Positions 43,407-51,193 of a stretch of DNA of 64,000 bases are shown in pieces. Numbering within the stretch: position 1 is the stretch's first letter; every line of letters starts with the position of its first letter. A program made the translations under genes and the position numbers. The DNA comes from Flavobacteriales bacterium UBA6051. GTDB taxonomy: Bacteria; Bacteroidota; Bacteroidia; Flavobacteriales_D; Crocinitomicaceae. The stretch covers positions 527,397 through 591,396 of the forward strand of contig DIYP01000007.1 in NCBI GenBank assembly GCA_002427735.1, written 5' to 3'. The notes under the pieces were generated by a model, which did no database searches, had not been told where the DNA came from, and worked only from the letters and a program-made list of their open reading frames with translations.

Positions 43407-43850
43407 TTAGGCTACCGAAGCGGATGGCTGACTGCTATCTTTATTGGTTTTGTTTTCATCTACACTTTTATTTTCAAATTGCCGAGCAACAAATATTTCC
43501 TCAATTACACGGAGCAACGTTTGATGATCAAAGGGCTTTTTTATGAACGCCATCGCACCAAGTTTTTTAGCTCTACTTAATTGATACTCCTCCACTTTAG
43601 CAGTCACAAAAACAAACTTAGGTCGCCTACACTCGTTGTAGAGTGCGTTAACCACCTCAATCAATTCAAAACCATCTAATCTGGGCATACAGATATCACA
43701 TAATACCAAATCAGGGTGTTCAGATTTGATTAGTTCTAATCCATTCAGACCATTACTGGCGCTCGAAACTTTACAACCAGATAACTCTAGTATTTCCTTT
43801 AATGTTTCTCGAATTGATCGATCATCTTCAACAATGAGTACATGCTTCAT
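43407..43850 (-). CDS. Response regulator, receiver domain with short tail
   Basis: A 147-residue protein, using the ATG at 43850 (MKHVLIVEDD). The receiver domain has Asp52 in LVLCDICMPRLDGF, VFVTAKVEEYQLS and AFIKKPFDHQ. The final 30 residues (ENKSVDENKTNKDSSQPSAS) are a polar tail without an output domain. It is the first regulator gene after the histidine kinase (16-base gap), so it may receive phosphate directly and act as shuttle or sink. A longer reading from 43883 would overlap the end of the kinase gene and is not needed. Confidence 0.92.
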   Translation of the reverse strand: MKHVLIVEDDRSIRETLKEILELSGCKVSSASNGLNGLELIKSEHPDLVLCDICMPRLDGFELIEVVNALYNECRRPKFVFVTAKVEEYQLSRAKKLGAMAFIKKPFDHQTLLRVIEEIFVARQFENKSVDENKTNKDSSQPSASVA

Positions 43851-43866
43851 AATCTTTGCTTTAATA

Positions 43867-45606
43867 TTATTGATCCAGTTCAAACTCTATAGTAAATTCG
43901 CTTCCTTTGCCCAACTCACTTTGCACCGTAATGACTCCCCTATTTAAGGTTACATACTCCTTGATAATGGTCGATCCTAAACCAGTACCAGCAATTTCTG
44001 CAACGTTGGAAGCTCTGTAAAAAGGCTCAAACAAGTGTTTCAATTCATGCTCCGGTATTCCAATTCCCTTATCCTTAACAATGAGTTGCACATTTGTATC
44101 ATTAAACCGAAGACTTACTGATGGGGGAAGATGATTCGGAGAATACTTTAACCCATTCGAAAGCAAATTCAATAAGACATGCTCCATCAGTCTCCCGTCC
44201 AGGTTTACAAGAATTGGATCTCCTTGTATCGCAAACATAATCCTTCTGCCCTTGTCTAAAATTTCATTTTGATTCGCAATGACTTCCTGACATAGTTGAA
44301 TGAGATTAGTTGGTGTAAGCTCACACGACACGTTACCTGTATTAATCTTACCCAAAATCAAAACATCATCCATCAAACTCGTCATACGGCTGATCTGTCG
44401 TTCGATTCGCATATATGCCTTATCGAATTTAGGGACAAAGCTTTCTCCCATATCTGCACGTTGCATTGACAGAATACCAATATTGGATTTAATTACAGTA
44501 AGCGGTGTTCTAAACTGATGCGAAGCAGTTGCCACGAAGCGAGATTTTAGTTCACCTAGTTCTTTTTCCTTTTCAAGACTTTTAGCCAGTTCCAACTTAG
44601 CTCTCTCCAACTCTGCGGTGCGTTCACTCACTTTAACTTCCAACCGACGAGTAAAGCGTTCTTTTAATTCGATCGCTTCTTTTTGAACCGTGATATCTCT
44701 TGCAAGCAACATGAGTGTATCGATCTTTCCATTTTTTGCAATTGGACCTATAATCGTGGAATACCAGGCCGTCTTGCGATTCAGTGTATACATCATCACT
44801 TCGCATTGATCAGAGACACCTGTTTCAAAAGCTCTTTCAATTAAGCGTCTGACTTTAGGACTTTCCTTACGCGGAATCCAGTCGAATAAACTTGTTCCTA
44901 ACAAATCAACTCTCTGCCGACCATCAAATGCATAATTGATAAAGGTGATCTCAGACTTACGATTTATTTTCAAAATATGAATGGGTGCACTTTCCGCGAG
45001 CGTTCTGAGCTCATATTCACTTTCAATGAGCTGTTTTTCTATTAACCTTTGATCTGTCACGTCGTTGATGAGAATAGAAACCAAACGATCTTCCTTCATA
45101 CCTTTCTGGAGTGAAGTCATCAAAGTACTGCCTATGATAACATCACCATTCTTTCGGACATAATGCATTTCCAATTCCCAGTTCTTCCCATTTCCATCAA
45201 GAAACGATTGAAGCTCCTTTTTAAACTCTTCCAACTCTTCCGGAACAACCATTTCTAAAAATGTTAAATCATCAAATTCGTTTTCCAAGTAACCAAACAT
45301 CGTTCGAAAACTTGAATTCGTTCGAATAAACACTCCATCTTTATTAATTATGGCAATACCACTTCTCGAAAACTCGAAAATCTCTTGAAAAACCAGAGAA
45401 TTTAAACTGGTCTGTCCAATGCCCTGACGTTGTTCAATTGAATTCAATTTATACCGATTTTGAAACGTATCTTCCATTCTATTACTCAACGCTTTCAAAC
45501 CATTTGTTGCGTACAACTCATACTTCCAGGAGAACATATGGATAAGAAAATCACGTAAGCTTTCTCTCCAATTAGCGTACAATATCTTTTGCTTACCGTT
45601 TAGCAT
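43867..45606 (-). CDS. PAS-domain sensor histidine kinase
   Basis: A 579-residue kinase from the ATG at 45606 (a TTG upstream would add 15 residues). No membrane helix is found, so it senses inside the cytoplasm. Two PAS domains span about 75-190 (GIAIINKDGVFIRTNSSFRT) and 195-320 (LRTLAESAPIHILKINRKSE), then a coiled coil (RAKLELAKSLEKEKELGELK), the HisKA domain with ATASHQFRTPLTVIKSNIGI (His near 363), and the HATPase domain with N box LLNLLSNGLKYSPN, DKGIGIPEHE and GTGLGSTI. PAS domains may bind small ligands or a cofactor; none can be named. It is the first gene of the kinase-regulator operon. Confidence 0.94.
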   Translation of the reverse strand: MLNGKQKILYANWRESLRDFLIHMFSWKYELYATNGLKALSNRMEDTFQNRYKLNSIEQRQGIGQTSLNSLVFQEIFEFSRSGIAIINKDGVFIRTNSSFRTMFGYLENEFDDLTFLEMVVPEELEEFKKELQSFLDGNGKNWELEMHYVRKNGDVIIGSTLMTSLQKGMKEDRLVSILINDVTDQRLIEKQLIESEYELRTLAESAPIHILKINRKSEITFINYAFDGRQRVDLLGTSLFDWIPRKESPKVRRLIERAFETGVSDQCEVMMYTLNRKTAWYSTIIGPIAKNGKIDTLMLLARDITVQKEAIELKERFTRRLEVKVSERTAELERAKLELAKSLEKEKELGELKSRFVATASHQFRTPLTVIKSNIGILSMQRADMGESFVPKFDKAYMRIERQISRMTSLMDDVLILGKINTGNVSCELTPTNLIQLCQEVIANQNEILDKGRRIMFAIQGDPILVNLDGRLMEHVLLNLLSNGLKYSPNHLPPSVSLRFNDTNVQLIVKDKGIGIPEHELKHLFEPFYRASNVAEIAGTGLGSTIIKEYVTLNRGVITVQSELGKGSEFTIEFELDQ

Positions 45607-45745
45607 AAGGTGTAGTTTAATAATGCTTAATACCACAATTTGGATCAACAATGAGGTAATTGTACAGCATCAGGGTTTAGTAAAAAATCAAGTTTAGTCG
45701 ACCTGATATCTTTAAATTCTGAATTTTATTCTAAAAGGTCAGTAT

Positions 45746-45778
45746 TATTTATACCCGATTATTGTAGGTATTTATACC
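45746..45778. repeat. Two 10-bp direct repeats upstream of the kinase operon
   Basis: TATTTATACC occurs at 45746-45755 and 45769-45778 (23 bp start to start); the second copy is extended to the palindrome GGTATTTATACC. They lie 140-170 bases upstream of the kinase ATG, so a regulatory site for this operon is possible. Confidence 0.4.
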
Positions 45779-45799
45779 GCTTTTCACCAACTGCGCTTG

Positions 45800-48700
45800 T
45801 TATCGAATCAAATTGACATGTCCGTTAATAATTTGGCTTGTTCCGTTGAGCACATCTTCATCTGCATTGATCAATAATACCCAAACATATGTTCCAGATG
45901 AGGCTATGGCTCCGTCAAATGTACCGTCCCAACCGAAGTTACTGTCAAGACTTTCAAAAACAAGCTGTCCCCAACGATCATAAATGGTTAATGAGTAATC
46001 CCTAACAGACACACCAGTTGTGATAATCGGCTTAAATACATTATTATGTTCATCTCCATTTGGCGTAAATGAATTGGGCAAATAGAAGAGCATTTCATTG
46101 TGTACTTCTATGAGTCGGCTAGTAGAATCCCAGCATCCAAAATCATTTTCGGCATACAAAACCACTTTATAAATACCTATCTCTTCTCCCTCGTAACTAT
46201 AATTGGGCTCTTCTTCGTATGAAACACCACCATCTCCGAAATTCCACGAATAGGAATCTGCGTATAATGATGTATTTGAAAAAGATACTGTGTTATCAAT
46301 AATAGTGAGATCCGCCTTGTTTGGGGTGAACTCAGCCAAAGGATTTCTGCGCACACATATATACTCGTTCAGAAAAACTGAATCCGCACATCCAAACTCA
46401 TTTATGGCGTACAACGTTGCATCAAGGCACTCATCCTCTTCTATGATGATTGTGTTGTTTCCACATTCATTTAGCTCCATTCCATTGCTTAAAAACCACT
46501 GACAATCGGAAGAACCATCGACACCTGAAACAAGTTCTATTGTTTCTCCCTGACAAACTTGAATAGCTTCCCCCGGATTCAATTCAGGCAGGTCATGCGC
46601 ATCCAACTCAATAACGGCTTCAGCTATACAGCCATTTGTGTCTGTACAAATAACGGTATATGTCCCTGTTTCAATCCCAGCGACTGACTCGCCATAGAGT
46701 ACCGGCGCTGTATTCCACTGAATTGAATACCCTGGAACTCCGCCGGAAACAGAAGCCATAGCGCTTCCATCTGCTGCTCCCTCACAACTAACAGCCGTTC
46801 CTGCATAATTCGACGTCACTGAAGCATTCATTTGTAACTCCGTGGGCTCGTTCAATGTTAAAGACATGTACTCAGAACATCCATTTGCATCGTTAATCAG
46901 TAGTACATATTCACCTGTGGATAACCCTGATTGATTTTGTCCAGTTGGGTTAAGACCGCTTCCATTCGATGTTGACCAGAGGAATGTATACGGGGATGTT
47001 CCACCGCTTACCTGCATATCAATGGAACCATCACTCAGACCATGACAAGAAATATGATCACCGCCCGGAAAGGTTGGCGCACTTAAAGACAAACTAATGG
47101 ATTGTGGCTCCGTCAATGTAAAAATCTCCTGATAGACACAACCATCGATATCGGTCACCTCTACTTCATAAACTCCGGCAGATAGATTAATTTGATCTTC
47201 AGAATTAGCTACAAGGCCAGTCCCGTTTTGGGAACTCCAAAGATAAGTATACACTCCCGTACCATTAAAAATCTCCAGGTCTATCATACCGTCTTGTCCA
47301 CCATTGCATGAAATATGCTGTCCACCTGAATAAGTTGTCAATTGAGTAGTATCAACCCAAGCTGAAGGCTCTATAATTACAATGCTCTCAGAAATTGAAC
47401 ATCCATTTGTATCCGTTACAGTCACTTCATATGTTCCTGCGGTAAGTCCATTCTGATTCATACTTCCCTGAGTGATTCCACTACCATTCAATGTAGTCCA
47501 TGAAAATGAATCCGTTAAAGAAGTATTTTCTAAACTTATTGCTCCATCGCTAAATCCATTGCACGAAACGTTGTTTTCGACTGCGTTCACCTTCGTATTC
47601 ATCACCATTTGCAACGCTGCCTTAGCATCAAGTCGACCAGCACCTAATCCTCCAATATAATTTGGGTTCTGGGCATAAATGTCTACTGCGGTAGTGTATA
47701 AAATTTGTTCTATTTCTTCAAAAGTCAAACATGGATTCAATGATAACATTAATCCAATGGTTCCTGTTACATATGGCGCAGCAAAAGAAGTCCCATTTCC
47801 AGTGAGGTAATTTCCTGGTGCAATTGAGAGAGGAACATTATACCCAGGTGCACAGATATCTACTGAACTATTATGTTGATGAGCAGAACTTGGAACTCCA
47901 ATAACTCCTTCATGATTGTCAGTTGGACCAACACTTGTTACTGCAATAACATTATTGCATGCTGCTGGATACACAAGATTACTGGATGATCCGCAGGACG
48001 CATTTCCGTTTCCTGCAGCTGCCACTACTATCGTACCGTTATTATAAACTTCGTCAATAACCATCTGAACATAGTTGCTGTACCAACAGCCTGACATCCA
48101 ACTCAGATTTATAACATTTGCACCGGCATATGTCAATTGAAGAACATCATTATAGTTCATTGCTCTTAAGTGCAATCGACAATCATATCCGATAGAGCTC
48201 TTCCCTACACCATTATCAGTAGCGCCTGCCGCCGTTATCGCAACAGCTGTTCCATGATGATAATAGAATGTGGAAGAAGTCCAGGAACCTGCAGTTGTAT
48301 ACTCAGAAACCAAATCCTCATGATTTAAATAATAGTTCCCATCAGAAATTCCGAGAAAGATATTGGTATCTCCGGTTGTATAATCCCAGGCACCTTGAGC
48401 ATCGATTAAATCTAGCGCATAGTCTGTTGTAAAAGAAGTTGTATAATCATTTGGAGATGATAGTAACTCGTATTCGGGTGCCAATTCGGGATCAATAAGA
48501 TTTTCGTTTCCTGAATTGATGATTTCAGCAATCAAATCCTGTCCATCACAGTCACAATGTAACTCATAGACTTTTCTTAAGGCACTTTTCCTTGAATCTG
48601 GCAGTGCTTGCTCAACGTGAAAAATTGCATAATCATCAATTATAGTTTGAACTGAAGCGTCATTTGAGGCTAGAGTATTTTCACTGTTAGTGACAAGAAT

Positions 48701-48808
48701 AGATGGATTATCAATGGTTACCCAGATCTTACCTGTCGTATTGGTTTGGGCACTCACAACACTTGCCATGATGAAAAATAAAAAAGTAAATAGAATTGAA
48801 GTTTTCAT
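45800..48808 (-). CDS. S8 (subtilisin-like) protease with SprB repeats and T9SS type B signal
   Basis: A 1002-residue secreted protein with signal MKTSILFTFLFFIMASVVSA. The peptidase S8 domain (about 130-400) has the triad Asp in GISDGNYYLNHED (about 154), His in YYHHGTAVAI (about 183) and Ser in NGTSFAAPYVTGTI (about 338). Four SprB-type repeats follow (VSCNGFSDGAISLENTSLTD, ISCNGGQDGMIDLEIFNGTG, and two similar), each ending GTYEVTVTDTNGC-like. A PKD domain (NTVSFSNTSLYADSYSWNFG) precedes the type B sorting domain (YLPNSFTPNGDEHNNVFKPI, LTIYDRWGQLVF). It should be a cell-surface or released protease. Its own LytTR-type operator is at 48893-48922, and TAGATTCG at 48852-48859 could be the -7 box. 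It is divergent from the OmpA-like gene. Confidence 0.92.
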   Translation of the reverse strand: MKTSILFTFLFFIMASVVSAQTNTTGKIWVTIDNPSILVTNSENTLASNDASVQTIIDDYAIFHVEQALPDSRKSALRKVYELHCDCDGQDLIAEIINSGNENLIDPELAPEYELLSSPNDYTTSFTTDYALDLIDAQGAWDYTTGDTNIFLGISDGNYYLNHEDLVSEYTTAGSWTSSTFYYHHGTAVAITAAGATDNGVGKSSIGYDCRLHLRAMNYNDVLQLTYAGANVINLSWMSGCWYSNYVQMVIDEVYNNGTIVVAAAGNGNASCGSSSNLVYPAACNNVIAVTSVGPTDNHEGVIGVPSSAHQHNSSVDICAPGYNVPLSIAPGNYLTGNGTSFAAPYVTGTIGLMLSLNPCLTFEEIEQILYTTAVDIYAQNPNYIGGLGAGRLDAKAALQMVMNTKVNAVENNVSCNGFSDGAISLENTSLTDSFSWTTLNGSGITQGSMNQNGLTAGTYEVTVTDTNGCSISESIVIIEPSAWVDTTQLTTYSGGQHISCNGGQDGMIDLEIFNGTGVYTYLWSSQNGTGLVANSEDQINLSAGVYEVEVTDIDGCVYQEIFTLTEPQSISLSLSAPTFPGGDHISCHGLSDGSIDMQVSGGTSPYTFLWSTSNGSGLNPTGQNQSGLSTGEYVLLINDANGCSEYMSLTLNEPTELQMNASVTSNYAGTAVSCEGAADGSAMASVSGGVPGYSIQWNTAPVLYGESVAGIETGTYTVICTDTNGCIAEAVIELDAHDLPELNPGEAIQVCQGETIELVSGVDGSSDCQWFLSNGMELNECGNNTIIIEEDECLDATLYAINEFGCADSVFLNEYICVRRNPLAEFTPNKADLTIIDNTVSFSNTSLYADSYSWNFGDGGVSYEEEPNYSYEGEEIGIYKVVLYAENDFGCWDSTSRLIEVHNEMLFYLPNSFTPNGDEHNNVFKPIITTGVSVRDYSLTIYDRWGQLVFESLDSNFGWDGTFDGAIASSGTYVWVLLINADEDVLNGTSQIINGHVNLIR

Positions 48809-48892
48809 GATCGTAGGTTTAATTGAAGTCCATTTTCCGTGACTTCATACCCGAATCTATACACTCAATTTCAAGTACTTGAACTTTGATTT

Positions 48893-48922
48893 CCCACCGT
48901 TTAGGATGGGCTTCCCTATGTA
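48893..48922 (-). promoter_or_regulatory. LytTR-type operator for the S8 protease gene
   Basis: On the minus strand TACATAGGG (48922-48914) and AACGGTGGG (48901-48893) are 21 bases apart; each keeps the TAC/AAC and GGG ends of the 9-bp LytTR consensus but deviates at one or two inner bases. TAGATTCG (48859-48852), one base from TAnnTTTG, follows after 33 bases, the same distance as at the 41910 operator. There is no TTG at -33, as expected for an activated promoter. Confidence 0.55.
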
Positions 48923-49040
48923 CAAAATGCTTTCAAACTATTTCATGAATTGGAAAACAAAACCCACAAATAAACATCTGAAAAACAATTATTTAAATAA
49001 ATCACTCAAGTCTATTAGGTAGATTTATAACACTTAAAAA

Positions 49041-49070
49041 ATCGTAAGGACAAACAATGTGAACGTTCGG
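49041..49070 (+). promoter_or_regulatory. LytTR-type operator for the OmpA-family gene
   Basis: AACGTTCGG (49062-49070) fits the 9-bp consensus exactly and continues AAATC like the EPS copies; the upstream partner ATCGTAAGG (49041-49049) fits at seven of nine positions and lies exactly 21 bases before it. The ATG is 66 bases downstream. The 328-base divergent gap thus holds one such pair for each of the two genes, in opposite orientation. Confidence 0.5.
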
Positions 49071-49136
49071 AAATCACCATTTTGAGCGACCGAATTATCT
49101 CGCCATACTGATGAAAATTCTTTAAATCAATTTGCT

Positions 49137-50015
49137 ATGAGATCTCTCGTTTACATCATTTTTTTCCTAGGTATAACAGCAACAAGTCATGCCTCCGTTG
49201 AGGTAGTTTCGTACTATTTTCAGGGAAATTCTATTCAACTTACCCAAGCATCACTGGATAAAATCATTGAATTTCAAGAAAAGATAAATCTCAATGGCTT
49301 TCAATTAATAGAGTTTAATTCTTACACTCAAAGGGAATTGGAACGACGCAAAAGCGTTCAGTTAGCAGCTAAACGGGTTAATCTTTTGCTTTACTTATTC
49401 TCTGCTGAAGAGGATCCCATTACGGTAAATATCCTTGGGAATCAGCGAAAGGCTATTAATTTCAAACCGAAGCATTGGAATCGGGTGGACATTTACTATT
49501 TCATTCCTGAAAAGGAACCCTCAACCAAGGAAAACAATCTAGAAAAACAGATCACAAAGGCAGAGCCTGAAGTCATACCTCATAAACTCCCAATACATGC
49601 TACTCCTGAAAAAATGGAGGATCACGAACTTCTATCTCCCCCCGCTGCAGGAACTGAAAAAATGGACATGTCTACCCCCTTAGTTCTGCCTATCTTATTT
49701 GTTGGAGACACTTGGAAAATCAAAGACGAAAGCCTTCATCTTGCATATGATCTACAGGGCATTCTCAAAAAACATCCAACCGTCAATGCTCATATTCGTG
49801 GGCATGTCTGTTGCGGAAGAAATAAGAGAATCAGTCGAAACCGAGCTAAGGCTGTTTATGATTTCTTACTTGAGGAGGGAATATCGAAGGAACGAATCAG
49901 CTTTAAGGGCTATAGCAATGACATACCACTCGTCTACCCTGAACGTTCAGCTAAAGATAGAAGCCTGAACCGGAGAGTCGATGTACTTTTCTCTGATAGC
50001 AATGAAAAGATATGA
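49137..50015 (+). CDS. OmpA-family outer-membrane protein
   Basis: A 292-residue protein with signal MRSLVYIIFFLGITATSHAS. Residues about 180-285 are an OmpA-like peptidoglycan-binding domain: TLVLPILFVGDTWKIKDESL, VNAHIRGHVCCGRNKRISRN (the CCG takes the usual G-H-T-D place), RAKAVYDFLLEEGI, NRRVDVLF. The N-terminal part contains a second, weaker domain (YYFQGNSIQLTQASLDKIIE) that resembles another OmpA-type half, and a proline-rich linker. It should tie the outer membrane to peptidoglycan or act as an adhesin anchor. A LytTR-type operator is upstream and the divergent neighbour is the S8 protease. Confidence 0.85.
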   Translation: MRSLVYIIFFLGITATSHASVEVVSYYFQGNSIQLTQASLDKIIEFQEKINLNGFQLIEFNSYTQRELERRKSVQLAAKRVNLLLYLFSAEEDPITVNILGNQRKAINFKPKHWNRVDIYYFIPEKEPSTKENNLEKQITKAEPEVIPHKLPIHATPEKMEDHELLSPPAAGTEKMDMSTPLVLPILFVGDTWKIKDESLHLAYDLQGILKKHPTVNAHIRGHVCCGRNKRISRNRAKAVYDFLLEEGISKERISFKGYSNDIPLVYPERSAKDRSLNRRVDVLFSDSNEKI

Positions 50016-50099
50016 GCAAAATATAGACGATTCGTTTGATTATGAAATTTATAACCATTTGAACCTTCATACCTCTAGTCTATTCGCTAATTGCCTATG

Positions 50100-50681
50100 C
50101 TATTCTCGGTAAAAGACGAGTGTAGACATACAACGTAAACCATCAACATTAACGGTTTTAACCGGCTCAGCCAGCTTCAAATTATACTGTACACAAAGTG
50201 AAGAAATCTTTTCGCGAGTAATTAAATAACGCTGACTTCCATCAGGAAGCAAATGGACACCGGAATCTGAATTCGAAAATTGAAGACCTATATCAGAAGT
50301 CATCCTTATAAACAATAGGCCTCCTGGCCTAAGTAGATCATTTAACTTATCAAAAAGTGAATCAAAATGCCCATGATTGTTGGCGAAATGAAGCACTGCA
50401 TTACACACTACAACATCAAACTTTTCACTGTCGCTATAATTTTCAATGCTACTTTTAACGAGAGATACACGCTTCTCATTAAATTCATTAGTAAGATTAT
50501 TTATATGCTCTTCACTGTGATCAATTCCAGTACAATCACACCCCAATTTGACAAGAAAACGAAGGTTCCTGCCGCTTCCACAGCCTGCATCCAATAATCG
50601 TTGTCCACTCTGGATGCGGCCCTTTAAAACCTGATCTAGCAAATAAATATCGACTCCAACAATATCCTCTAACGAATCCAT
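50100..50681 (-). CDS. Class I SAM-dependent methyltransferase
   Basis: A 193-residue protein with the methyltransferase motif I LLDAGCGSGRNLRFL (about residues 29-43), post-I acidic residue in GIDHSEE, and motif IV/V segments FDVVVCNAVLHFANN and LNDLLRPGGLLFI. Length and simple layout fit a small-molecule or tRNA/antibiotic-type methyltransferase; the substrate is not readable. It is convergent with the OmpA-like gene and followed at its 5' side by a 257-base region with a terminator belonging to the next gene. Confidence 0.88.
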   Translation of the reverse strand: MDSLEDIVGVDIYLLDQVLKGRIQSGQRLLDAGCGSGRNLRFLVKLGCDCTGIDHSEEHINNLTNEFNEKRVSLVKSSIENYSDSEKFDVVVCNAVLHFANNHGHFDSLFDKLNDLLRPGGLLFIRMTSDIGLQFSNSDSGVHLLPDGSQRYLITREKISSLCVQYNLKLAEPVKTVNVDGLRCMSTLVFYRE

Positions 50682-50903
50682 AATACGAAACTATTACAAA
50701 GAAATGAGATTTGGTAAGTTTCTGAAACAAGCGTCGTCTTATACCGTATGTGAATAGGTTAAAAAGCCTTTCCTACTTGTTTTGCACTAAAGAAAATGAC
50801 CCAAGAAATATTTGTTCGCGGGATACTCCGTCAAACAAAATAAAGAGACACTGAAAATTGCACTTTAAACGACAAAAGCATCTAAACTAAAACTTGCTAA
50901 AAG

Positions 50904-50936
50904 AAAAGCCCCGACCATACTTGGATCGGGGCTTTT
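50904..50936 (-). terminator. Terminator for the small lipoprotein gene
   Basis: An 11-bp perfect stem (AAAAGCCCCGA / TCGGGGCTTTT, loop of 11) lies just after the stop at 50939 on the minus strand and continues in T-rich sequence. Confidence 0.85.
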
Positions 50937-50938
50937 GA

Positions 50939-51175
50939 TTAATTCTCTGTGCAGGTAATTGTCACAGTTTGGCTGACTCCCTGAGCACTTTGACTTACGG
51001 TTCCCTCGGCTGGTGCATTATCATATTCGTCACCACAATACTCCTGAGAAGTAGAAGATGTCATTGGAAAACCTTGAACATCCTGCGTAACAGTAGTTGT
51101 GCACGTTTGGCACTTTTTACAAGATGTCATGAAAAGTAATGCCCCTACTGACACTAAAAAAATCCATTTTTTCAT
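50939..51175 (-). CDS. Small Cys-rich lipoprotein, unknown function
   Basis: A 78-residue protein with lipoprotein signal MKKWIFLVSVGALLFMTSC; the mature part has five further Cys (KKCQTCTTTVT, EYCGDEYD, TVTITCTEN). Such short Cys-containing lipoproteins are common in Bacteroidota; the function is not known. It lies 18 bases after the end of the M36 protease gene on the same strand, so it probably shares its message, and a terminator follows. Confidence 0.72.
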   Translation of the reverse strand: MKKWIFLVSVGALLFMTSCKKCQTCTTTVTQDVQGFPMTSSTSQEYCGDEYDNAPAEGTVSQSAQGVSQTVTITCTEN

Positions 51176-51193
51176 TTTACACTATTTTGATAT

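Noticed and set aside
44003..44011. Single AACGTTGG-like match inside the kinase gene and TACGTTTGG at about 29630
   Set aside because: Both are within coding sequence and I saw no second copy 21 bases away, so they are chance matches and not operators.
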